Origin: Prorocentrum cordatum
Lineage: Eukaryota; Sar; Dinophyceae; Prorocentrales; Prorocentraceae
Assembly (NCBI GenBank): GCA_963575745.1
Contig: CAUYUJ010001452.1
Span: forward strand, 64,001-101,158
DNA: 37,158 bases
Direction: 5' to 3'
A program made the translations under genes and the position numbers. The notes under the pieces are model-generated. The model made no database searches. It was not told the origin of the DNA and saw only the letters and a program-made list of their open reading frames with translations. Below are positions 10,261-21,627 of this stretch, piece after piece (the first letter of the stretch is position 1; every line of letters starts with the position of its first letter).

Positions 10261-11474
10261 CGCCGGCGGTAAACCGTCAACCTTTCTTACCGCCGGGGGA
10301 CTCGTAGAGCTTCCTGAAAATATAAAGTGTGCGAAAAACTCCAAAGAACGACTAGTTTTTCAGACCAAGCGATTTCGGACCTCTCAAGATAACGCTAACA
10401 AAAACCAACCGGTTTCGTTAAGTGCAGAAAACCGAGAGCACTTCTCAAGATGACTCGGACAATACGAACAGTTTCGCGAACCTAGCTCGAGCAGCAGACC
10501 GAGTTCAGAGCTCTCGATTCAGTAGACGAACGCGACTGATGATTCCCCATCGCTGTCTGTGACAATGAGCCCTGTAGCTGCCGTACAGCTCGAGTTAAGA
10601 GCGTCTGTCAAGATGACTCGAATAATACGAATAGGTTTGCGGACCTAGCTCGGCTAGCAGACCGAGTTCAGACCTCTGGATTCAACAGGCGAACGCGCGT
10701 GGTGATTCTGAGTGCGATAGGCGTGCTTACCAGCACTGTAGCTGCCCAGCAGCTCGAGTTGAGTAGAGAAACCCGACAACGCGTATCAAGTTGACTCGAA
10801 TAATACGAATAGGTTTCCGGACCTAGCTCGGCTAGCAGACCGAGGTCAGACCTATGGATTCAACAGACGAATGCGCCTGATGATTCTGACTGCGATAGAT
10901 GTGCTTACCAGCACTGTGGCTGCACTACAGCTCGAGTTAAGTAGAGAATACCGACAACGCGTATCAAGTTGACTCGAATAATACGAATAGGTTTCCGGAC
11001 CTAGCTCGGCTAGCAGACCGAGTTCAGACCTATGGATTCAACAGGCGAACGCGCCTGATGATTCTGAGTGCGATAGGGTGCTTACCAGCACTGTAAGCTG
11101 CCCTACACCTCTACTTAAGTAGAAAATACCGACAACGCGTATCAAGATGACTCAAATGGCCGTTCCCCCTGGCCTGATTCACCTTATGGCACACTCAAAC
11201 TCCCCACCACAAACACAAACACACAACCCACACAGGTTACCCGATCGAGCTGAGATCAGAATGGCAGCGGGAATAAGATCGAATATCATGGGCGGAAAAA
11301 TACTAGAGGCTCTAACGAATTGTCAAATTTCGAGAACAAAATTTTTCAACCGACCAAAAGTCACCAAAAGGTCCGTCGAGATTTTTTCCTTGCCAACTAG
11401 CTCGCCAGCGCGCTGGACTGGCGCCGGCGGTAAACCGTCAACCTGGTTACCGCCGGGGACCTCGTAGAGCTCCT
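10261..11474. repeat. Satellite higher-order unit 7 (alpha remnant, gamma, delta x3, spacer); end of array
   Basis: The hairpin is at 10261. Alpha is cut short (about 10388-10420) and beta is absent. Anchors follow at 10454 (gamma), 10617, 10795 and 10973 (three delta), with the spacer junction at 11151. At about 11160-11235 the spacer start is replaced by a CA-rich stretch (CCACCACAAACACAAAC). It then resumes at TTACCCGATCGAGC and ends after the last hairpin (11422) and CTCGTAGAGCTCC. This is the last satellite unit before the CA-rich array. Confidence 0.8.
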
Positions 11475-11906
11475 CGCACCCTCGAGAGTGCTCGGAAAAA
11501 AAGCAGAGAGCTTTAGATATGATCTTCTTAAACATTTCAAACAAGGTATTTCCCATGTCCCCATCCGACCCTGAAAGTGTTCGGCGCGAGGTCGAGAAAC
11601 CGAGTAGCGAAGATGCATTCACACATACAAGCACACGCACACACGAGCACAAACGAGCACATACAGACACACAACAGACACGCAACACACCTAAAAACAC
11701 AGACATACAGAGAAACATGAAACCACGCGTAGGACAGCATGCGAACACACACACATACACACTCACGCACACACAGACACGCACGCACGCACGCGTTCAC
11801 ACATAATCATATATATATAAATATATGTATGTATACATACATACATACATACACACAGGCGCACACACCCCTACACACAAGCCGCCCACGCGCGCCTCGC
11901 CCCCCG
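11475..11906. repeat. Transition sequence, then CA-rich repeat with an AT/(TACA)n island
   Basis: Positions 11475-11615 are about 140 bp of sequence without clear repeat character, and I see no gene in it. From about 11620 the strand becomes CA-rich (ACACACGAGCAC, ACACACATACAC). A short ATATATATAAATATATG island lies at about 11810-11828, followed by a (CATA)n run to about 11852. The next GC-rich cassette follows. Confidence 0.8.
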
Positions 11907-12007
11907 CCCTCTCCGCCGGCGCTCCGGAGGAGGGAGGCGCTGCGCCATTCCGGGGCAGGCCCTCCCCCCACTCCATCCACTCCGCCCCCGCGGCGCGCCC
12001 GAGGCAG

Positions 12008-12049
<42 letters not shown>

Positions 12050-12090
12050 GGGGGGGGCGCGCGGACCACGGCGCCACCGAGGGCGCGCGC
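11881..12090. repeat. GC-rich cassette copy 1 (diverged), with a (GA)n tract
   Basis: It shares CGGCGCTCCGGAGGAGGGAGG and the CACTCCGCC block with the other cassettes but is the most diverged copy. A (GA)n run of about 40 bp (about 12009-12047) and a G-run replace the usual G-rich end. It closes with CGCGCGCGCACACGCACGC, where GC alternation grades into CA. Open frames across it are composition artefacts. Confidence 0.8.
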
Positions 12091-12576
12091 GCGCACACGC
12101 ACGCGCACGCACGCACACAGAATCACACACGAGCACAGACACAAACACACATCCACACGCGCGCGCACACTCATCCACGCGCGCCCATTCATGCGCGCGC
12201 ACCCCACACGCACGCCCATACCCACACACACACACACAGACGCACGCACACACACACACACACACACGCACACACATACCAAACACACGCGCACCCACTC
12301 ATACAAACAGAAACACACGCAAACGGAAAAGCACACACACACACACACACGCACGAACACACAGGCACACGCGCACACACACACACACACACATACGCAC
12401 ACGCACCAGACACACACACGCACCAGACACACGAACGCAATCGCGAACACCCACAGAAAAGACGCACTGAGAACAGAGACAGTCACACAAGCAAACGCAC
12501 ACACACACGCACAAACGAACACACTTACAGCCACACCCACGTCACACGAACGAACACTTACAAACACACGCACGAG
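12091..12576. repeat. CA/CACG microsatellite segment
   Basis: Alternating purine-pyrimidine sequence, mainly CACACA and CACGCA, with sparse interruptions. It lacks the regular CACACAGA octamer seen further on. Such tracts can adopt left-handed DNA (known property of CA/CG alternation). No gene is seen. Confidence 0.85.
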
Positions 12577-12725
12577 CCCCCCCCCGACCCCCTCCCGGCG
12601 CTCCGGAGGGGGGAGGCACCGCCCCATCTTGGGGCCGGCCCTCCCCCCACTCAAACCACTCCGCCCTCGCGGGGCGCTGGAGGAAGGGGGAGGGGGAGCG
12701 CGGGGTTGCGAGCGCCGCGCGCGCA
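12577..12725. repeat. GC-rich cassette copy 2
   Basis: It contains the ordered landmarks CCGGCGCTCCGGAGGGGGG, CCGCCCCATCTTGGGGCCGG, CCACTCCGCCCTCGC, a G-rich run and GAGCGCCGCGCGCGCAC. The first landmark is an inverted repeat (TCCGG/CCGGA with flanking C and G runs). It shares its order and ends with copies 3-6. Confidence 0.85.
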
Positions 12726-12782
12726 CACACACACGCACTGACACACACACGCACACACACACACACACGCATACACACGCGC

Positions 12783-12852
<70 letters not shown>

Positions 12853-12881
12853 CGGACAGACAGACAGACCGACAGACGACC

Positions 12882-12938
<57 letters not shown>

Positions 12939-13860
12939 CAGACACAACAAGACCACACAGACACACAGACACACAGACAGACAGACAGACACCAGACAGA
13001 CACACACCACACAGCATACATGACACCCAGAACACAAGACACACAGACACACACACACGACACACAGACACACAGGCAACCAGACACACAGACACACAGA
13101 CACACAGACACACAGACACACAGACAGACAGACACACAGACAGACACACACACACAGACACACAAACACAGAGACCCACAGACACACAGACACACAGACA
13201 CACAGACACACGGACACACAGACACACAGACAACACACACACACAGACAGACAGACACACGGCCACACAGACACAAAAAACACACGGACACACAGACACA
13301 CAGACACACAGACACAGGCACAGAGACACACAGACACACAGACACACAGACACAAAGACACACAGACACACAGACACACGGACACAAAGACACCATAGAC
13401 ACACAGACACACAGACACACAGACACACAGAAACACAGACACGTAGACACACAGACACACAGACATACAGACACACATATACACAGACACACAGGCACAC
13501 AGACACTCAAGCACACAGACACACAGAGCACCAGATTCACAGACACACAGACACACAGACACACAGACACACGGACACACAGACACCCAGACACCCAGAC
13601 ACGCAGACACGCAGACACACCAACACACAGACACGCAGACACAAGCACACACAGACACGCAGGCACAAAGGCACACAGGCACACAGACACACAGACACCC
13701 AGACAACCAGACACACAGACACACAGACAAACAAATACACAGACACAGTGACACACTGACACACTGACACACAGACGCACAAAAACACGGACACACAGAC
13801 ACACAGACACATAGACACACAGACACATAGACACACAGACACACTGACTGGCAGACAGAG
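12726..13860. repeat. (GACA)n tract followed by CACACAGA octamer array
   Basis: A (GACA)n run occupies about 12784-12848, with a second at about 12890-12935. After this the strand settles into the 8-bp unit CACACAGA with point variants. Because 8 is not a multiple of 3 and the unit lacks stop triplets in most frames, long open frames of Ser-Val-Cys-Leu (minus) or His-Thr-Asp-Gln (plus) arise by composition. Interruptions such as CACTCAAGCACACAG (about 13503) and AGCACCAGATTCAC (about 13528) recur at about 18174 and 18195. Confidence 0.85.
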
Positions 13861-14030
13861 CCCCCCCCCCGCCCACCACCCCCTTCCGGCGCTCCGGAGG
13901 GGGGAGGCACCGCCCCATTTTGGGGCCGGCCCTCCCTCCACTCCAACCACTCCGCCCTCGCGGAGCGCCCGAGAAAGGGGAAGGGCGGGGGGGGGCCAGC
14001 ACGGGGCTGCCAGCGCCGCGCGCGCACGCA
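13861..14030. repeat. GC-rich cassette copy 3
   Basis: It shows the same ordered landmarks as the other cassettes: a C-run, CTTCCGGCGCTCCGGAGG (GCGCTCCGG at 13889), CCATTTTGGGGCCGG, CTCGCGGAGCGCCCGAG and GCCAGCGCCGCGCGCGCAC. It is preceded by ACTGACTGGCAGACAGAG. It is near-identical in sequence and flanks to cassette 5 (GCGCTCCGG at 18534), 4645 bp downstream, marking a segmental duplication. Confidence 0.9.
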
Positions 14031-15907
14031 CACACACACGCACACTGACACACACACACGCACGCATACACACACACACGCAAATACACGCGCACAGACA
14101 CACAGACAGACAGACACACACACACACAGACGCACCGAAAGACAACACAGACAGATCCACAGGCAGACAGACACACAGACACACAGACAGACGGACACGC
14201 AGACACACGGACACACAGACACGCAGACACAAGGATACACAGACACACAGCCAACCAGTCACACAGACACACAGACATCCAGACACGCAGATACTCACAC
14301 ACACAAACACGCGGACACACAAACACACAGCCATGCAGACACACAGACACGGACACACGGACACAAAAGACACACGGACATACAGAAACACAAACCCAGA
14401 CACACAGACACACAGACACACAGACACACAGACACACAAATGCACAGACACACTGACACACATACACACAGACACACGGACACACAGACACACAAACACA
14501 CAGACACACAGGCACACAGACACACGGACACACGGAACACAGACACCAACACACAGACACACAGACACACCAACACAAAAACACACAGACACACAGACAC
14601 ACAGACACACAGACACACAGACACACAGACACACTGACAAACAGACACACGGACACGCGGCCACGCAGACACACAACCACACGGACACGCACACGGACAC
14701 ACAGACACGCAAACGCACAGACACACAGACACAGAAACAACCAGACACACAGATGCACAGACACACAGACACACAGACACACAGACACGCGGACACACTG
14801 ACAGACTGACACCCAGACACCAAGACACACAGACACACATACACATAGACACACAGACACACTGACACACTGACACACTGAAACACAGACACACAGCCAC
14901 ACTGACACACGGACACACGGACACGCAGACACACAGACACATAGGCCGCCAGACACACAGATACACAGACACAAAAACACACGGACACAAAGACAGACAG
15001 ACAAACACACACACACAGGAACAGGGACACACAGACACAGAGACCCACAGACCCACAGACACACAGACGCACAGACAAGCGGACACTCAGACACACAGAC
15101 ACACAGACACACAGAAACACAAACACACAGAAAGACAGAAAGACAGAAACACAGGCACACAGGCACACAGACACACAGACACACAGACACACAGACACAC
15201 AGACACACAGACACACAGACACACAGACACGCAGACACACAGACACACAGACAAACAGACACACAAATACAAAGACACACAGACACACAGACACTCAAGC
15301 ACACTGACACACAGATGCACAGACACACAGACACACTGACACTCAGACACACAGACACACAGAAACACAGACACACAGACACACAGGCACACGCATACAC
15401 GCACACAGACACACAGACACAAGGACACACCGACACGCAGGCAAAAAGGCACACAGGCACACAGACACACACAGACAGACGCACAGACACACACAAACGG
15501 ATACACCGACACACTGACACACTGACACACAGACACACAGACGCAAAAAAGAAACAGACACACAGACACACAGACACACAGACACACAGACACACAGAAA
15601 TAGGGACACCCAGACACACAGACACACAGACACACAGACACACAGAGACACAGACACATTGACACACTGACACACAGACACACAGAAACAAAGACACGCA
15701 GACACACAGAGACACAAACACACAGACACACAGACTCACAGACACACAGACACACAGACAAGGCAACACAAACACACAAACACACAGGAAGACACGCAGA
15801 CAGAAACACAGGCACACATACAAACAAACGCACAGACACACTGACTCACAGACATACAGACACACAGACACACAGACACACAGACACACAGACACACAGA
15901 CACACAT

Positions 15908-15938
<31 letters not shown>

Positions 15939-16592
15939 TAGACACACAGACACAAAGACCCACAGACACACGGACACACGGACACACAGACACACGGACA
16001 CACGGACACACGGACAAACTCTCACACAGACAGACAGACATACGGCCATACAGACACAAAAGACACACGGACACACAGACACACAGACACACGGACACAC
16101 AGATACACAGGCAATCAGACATACAGACACACAGACAGACAGACACACAGACACACAGACACACAGACACACGGACACATAGACACACAGACACACAGAC
16201 ACACAGACAAACAGACACACAGAAACACAAACACGGAGACACACAGACACACAGCCAGACAGACACACAAATACACAGACACACAGACACACAGACACTC
16301 AAGCACACAGACACACAGACACTCAAGCACACAGACACACAGACACACAGACACATAGACACACGGACACACAGACACGCAGACACACAGACACGCGGCT
16401 ACGAAGGACACACAGATACGCAGGCACAAAGGCACACAAGCACACAGACACACAAACACCCAGACAGACAGACAGACACACAGACACACAGACAAACAGA
16501 TACACAGACACACTGACACACTGACACACAGACGCACAAAACCACGGACACACAGACACACAGACACATAGACACACAGACAGGCAGACAGA
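14031..16592. repeat. CACACAGA array, first copy of the ~4.7-kb duplicated block
   Basis: An octamer array whose rare interruptions act as barcodes. CAGCCATGCAGACAC (about 14331), ACTGACAGACTGACACCC (about 14795) and CACTGACTCACAGACAT (about 15838) all recur in the same order at about 18995, 19456 and 20580. The offset is about 4.65-4.75 kb. No gene is seen; long frames here are repeat artefacts. Confidence 0.85.
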
Positions 16593-16755
16593 GCCCCCCC
16601 ACCCACCACACCCCCTTCCAGCGCTCCGGAGGGGGGAGGCGCCGCCCCATTTGGGGGCCGGCCCTCCCTCCACTCCAACCACTCCGCCCTCGCGGAGCGC
16701 CCGTAAGGGGGGGGGGGGGGGCCGGCAGCGCGGGGCCGCCAGCGCCGCGCGCGCA
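16593..16755. repeat. GC-rich cassette copy 4
   Basis: The landmarks are as in copy 3 (GCGCTCCGGAGG at 16621), with a TTCCAGCGCTCC variant and a long G-run (about 16707-16720). The flank AGGCAGACAGAGCCCCCCC matches the flank of cassette 6 (about 21331), not that of 3 and 5. Cassettes 4 and 6 are therefore the second paralogous pair of the duplicated block. Confidence 0.9.
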
Positions 16756-18502
16756 CACACACACACACTGACACGCACACACGCACGCGCACACACACAC
16801 GCAAATTCACGCGCACAGACAGACAGACAGACACACACACACAGACGCACAGAAAGACAGACACACAGACAGATCCACAAACAGAGAGACACACAGACAC
16901 GCAGACACACACACACACACACACAGACACGCAGACACAAGGATACACAAACACACAGACAACCAGTCACACAGACACACAGAGACCCAGACACGCAGAC
17001 ACTCAGACACACAGACACACGAACACACAAACACACAGACATACAAACACACAGACACGAGCACACGGACACAAGGACACAAAAGACACGGGCATACAGA
17101 CACACAGACAAACAGACACAGAGACACACAGACACACAGACACACAGGCACACAGACACGAAGACACACAGACACACATACACACAGACACGCGAACTCA
17201 CAGACACACAGAAACACGGACACACACACACACACACAAACACTCAAACACACAGACACACGGACACACGAACACACAGACACCAACACACAGACACACA
17301 GACACACCAACACAAAAACACACAGGACACACAGACATGCAGACACACAGACACACAGAGACACATACACACAGACACACAGACACATGATTACACGGAC
17401 ACGCTGACACACAGACACACAGACGCACACGCACACACACACGGACCCACAGACACGCAGACACACAGACACAGAGACATACAGACACACAAATACAAGG
17501 ATAAACACTCACCCAGACACACAGACACATAGACACATAGACAAACAGACACACTGGCACTCTGACACAGTGACACACTGACACACAGAAACACAGACAC
17601 ACAGACACACTGGCACACGGACACACAGACACACAGGCAATCAGACATACAGACACACAGACAGACAGACAGACACACACACACAGACACACAGGCATAC
17701 AGACACACAGACACACAGACACACAGACACACAGACACACGGACACACAGACACACAGGCAACCAGACACACAGACACACAGACACACAGGCACACAGAC
17801 ACACAGACAGACAGACACACAGACAGACAGACACACACACACACAGACACACAAACACAAAGACCCACAGACACACAGACACACAGACACACAGACACAC
17901 GGACACACGGACACACAGACAACACACACAGACAGACAGACACACGGCCATACAGACACAAAAGACACACGGCCATACAGACACACAGACACAGGCACAC
18001 AGACACACAGACACACAGACAAACAGACACAAAGACACACAGACACACAGACACACGGACACAGAGACACACAGACACACAGACACTCAGACACACAGAA
18101 ACACAGACACGCAGACACACAGACACACAGACATACAGACACCCAAATACACAGACACACAGACACACAGACACTCAAGCACACAGACACACAGAGCACC
18201 AGATTCACACACACAGAAACACAAACACACAGACACACGGACACACAGACACGCAGACACACAGACACGCAGACACGCAGACACACCAACACACAGACAC
18301 GCAGACACAAGGACACACAGACACGCAGGCACAAAGGCACACAGGCACACAGACACACAGACACCCAGACAGACAGACACACTGACACACTGACACACTG
18401 ACACACTGACACACATACGCACAAAAACACAGACACACAGACACACAGAAGCATAGACACACAGACACATAGACACACAGACACACTGACTGGCAGACAG
18501 AG
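16756..18502. repeat. CACACAGA array between cassettes 4 and 5
   Basis: CA-rich start, then octamer array. Its first part (CGCAAATTCACGCG at about 16801) matches the sequence after cassette 6 at 24086, and its later part matches the sequence before cassette 3. This segment therefore bridges the two duplicated blocks. No gene is seen. Confidence 0.85.
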
Positions 18503-18670
18503 CCCCCCCCTCCACCCACCACACCCCCTTCCGGCGCTCCGGAGGGGGGAGGCACCTCCCCATTTTGGGGCCGGCCCTCCCTCCACGGACCAACCACTCC
18601 GCCCTCGCGGAGCGCCCGAGAAAGGGAGAGGCGGGGGGCGGCCAGCGCGGGGCTGCCAGCGCTGCGCGCG
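18503..18670. repeat. GC-rich cassette copy 5
   Basis: Paralogue of cassette 3: same ACTGACTGGCAGACAGAG flank and landmark order, including the closing GCGCGCGCACGCAC. Small differences include TCCCTCCACGGACCAACC. It starts the second copy of the duplicated block. Confidence 0.9.
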
Positions 18671-18743
18671 CACGCACACACACACACACTGACACACACA
18701 CACACACGCACGCACACACACACACACACGCAAATACACGCGC

Positions 18744-18782
<39 letters not shown>

Positions 18783-20648
18783 CACACACACACAGACGCA
18801 CAGAAAGACAACACAGACAGATCCACAGGCAGACAGACACACAGACACACAGACAAACGGACACGCAGACACACAGACACGCAGACACGCAGACACAAGG
18901 AGACACAGACACACAGCCAACCAGTCACACAGACACACAGACATCCAGACAGGCAGATACTCAGACACACAGACACGCGGACACACAAACACACAGCCAT
19001 GCAGAAACACAGACACGGACACACGGACACAAAAGACACACGGACATACAGACACACAAAACCCAAACACACAGACACACAGACACAAAGACACACAGAA
19101 ACACAGACACACATACACACAGACACACGGACACACAGACACACAAACACACAGATTCACAAGCACACAGACACACGGACACACAGAACACAGACACCAA
19201 CACACAGACACAAAGACACACCAACACAAAAACACACAGACACACAGACACACAGACACACAGACACACAGACACACAGACACACAGACACACAGACAAA
19301 CAGACACACGGACACGCGGTCACGCAGACACACACCCACACGGACACGCACACGGACACACAGACACGCAAACACACAGACACACAAACACAGAAACAAC
19401 CAGACACACAGATTCACAGACACACACACACACAGACACACAGACACGCGGACACACTGACAGACTGACACCCAGACACCAAGACACACAGACACACAGA
19501 CACATAGACACACAAACATTCTGACACACTGACACATTGACACACTGACACACAGAAACACAAACACACAGCCACACTGACACGCGGACACACGGACACA
19601 CAGACACACCGGCCACCACACACACAGATACACAGACACGAAAACACACTGGCACAAAGACAGACAGACAAACACACACAAGCACAGGGACACACAGACA
19701 CACAGACACACAGACACACAGACACAGAGACCCACAGACCCACAGACACACAGACGCACAGACAACCGGACGCTCAGACACACAGACGCACAGAAACACA
19801 GACACACAGAAACACAGACACAGAAAAACAGAAAGACAGAAACACAGGCACACAGGCACACAGACACAAAGACACACAGACACACAGACACACAGACACA
19901 CAGACACACAGACACACAGACACACAGACACGCAGACACACAGACACACAGACGTACAGACACACAGCTACAAAGACACACAGACACACAGACACTCAAG
20001 CACACTGACACACACACAGCACCAGACACAAACACACACAGACACTCAGACACACAGACACACAGAAACACAAACACACAGACACACAGGCACACGCATA
20101 CACGCACACAGACACACAGACACGAGGACACACAGACACGCAGGCATTAAGGCACACAGGCACACAGACACACAGACAGACAGACACACAGACACACACA
20201 CACAAATACACCGACACACTGACACACTGACACACAGACACACCGACGCAAAAAAGAAACAGACACACAGACACACAGACGCACAGACACACAGACACAC
20301 AGAAACAGGGACACCCAGACACACAGACACACAGACACAAAGACACACAGACACACGGAGACACAGACACAATGACACACTGACACACTGACACACAGAA
20401 CCACAGACACGCAGACACACAGAGACACAAACACACATCACACAGACTCACAGACACATAGACACACAGACACGGCCACACAAACACACAGACAAAAAAA
20501 AAAAAAAAACAAAAAAAACAAAAACAGAAAACAACCGCAGACAGAAACACAGGCACACATACAAACAAACGCACAGACACACTGACTCACAGACATACAG
20601 ACACACAGACACACAGACACACAGACACACAGACACACAGACACACAT

Positions 20649-20679
<31 letters not shown>

Positions 20680-21342
20680 TAGACACACAGACACAAAGAC
20701 CCACAGACACACGGACACACGGACACACAGACACACGGACACACGGACACACAGGAATCCGTCCGAAACTCTCATCACAGACACGTGGACATACGCACAT
20801 AGAGACACACAGCACACGGACACACAGACACACGGACAAACAGACACACAGACCCACAGACACACAGACACACAGACACACAGACACACGGACAAATAGA
20901 CACACAGACACACAGACACACAGACAAACAGACACACAGAAACACAGACAGGGAGACACACAGACACACAGCCATACAGACACACAAATACACAGACACA
21001 CAGACACACAGACACTCAAGCACACAGACACACAGACACTGAAGCACACAGACACACAGACACACAGACACAGAGACACACGGACACACAGACACGCAGA
21101 CACACAGACACGCGGCCACGCAGACACACCCACACACAGACACGCAGGCACAAGGACACACAGACACGCAGGCACAAAGGCACACAGGCACACAGACACA
21201 AACACCCAGACAGACAGACACACAGACACACAGACAAACAGATACACAGACACACTGACACACTGACACACAGACACACAGACGCACAAAAACACAGACA
21301 CACAGATACACAGACACACAGACACACAGACAGGCAGACAGA
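18671..21342. repeat. CACACAGA array, second copy of the duplicated block, with an A-rich insert
   Basis: Ordered barcodes match 14031-16592. Two differences stand out. An A-rich run of about 45 bases (about 20494-20536) replaces an ordinary segment found near 15757-15800 in the first copy. An interruption near 20754-20800 (GGAATCCGTCCGAAACTC) replaces the (GACA)-like stretch at about 16010-16050. No gene is seen. Confidence 0.85.
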
Positions 21343-21390
21343 GCCCCCCCACCCACCACACCCCCTTCCAGCGCTCCGGAGGGGGGAGGC
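21343..21390. repeat. GC-rich cassette copy 6, left part, interrupted by LINE copy 2
   Basis: The cassette begins normally (CTTCCAGCGCTCCGGAGG, GCGCTCCGG at 21371) and stops after GGGGGGAGGC. The cassette resumes at 23870 with GAGGCGCCGCCGCATTTT. The shared GAGGC at 21386-21390 and 23870-23874 is the best candidate for a 5-bp target-site duplication. Confidence 0.85.
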
Positions 21391-21406
21391 TGGCTGGCTG
21401 GCTGGC

Positions 21407-21627
21407 AACGACTCTCACGGGCCTGACGGCCCAGTCGCAGTGTCCGTCTCGGCAGAGACTCTTATTTGCATGATCATGCGAGTCAAAACCGTGCCAAGCA
21501 CACGGACAGATGACAAGAGCGAAGCTCAAGAGATATCATCCGCGTCAAACACGCGGGCAGTACACGAGAAACCAAACTCTTATTCATCCGTGTGAGCACA
21601 ATCTTTCACAATCCACGATCAAGTAAA
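21407..21627 (-). other. 3' untranslated region of LINE copy 2
   Basis: About 220 bp lie between the stop codon and the tail. It contains a perfect 12-bp palindrome, GCATGATCATGC, at 21468-21479, and a small GGGCC/GGCCC stem at about 21419-21432. LINE reverse transcriptases often recognise 3' RNA structure (known for several families), so these are candidates, but no function is shown here. No open frame of note is present. Confidence 0.6.

Noticed and set aside
1-11147. Short open frames of 60-130 codons scattered in the satellite
   Set aside because: They repeat with the monomers, change frame between copies and show no conservation of protein sequence.
1-11474. CRISPR-like regular repeats
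   Set aside because: Units are 176-181 bp and tandem, with no short repeat-unique spacer alternation. The rest of the window is eukaryotic in type.
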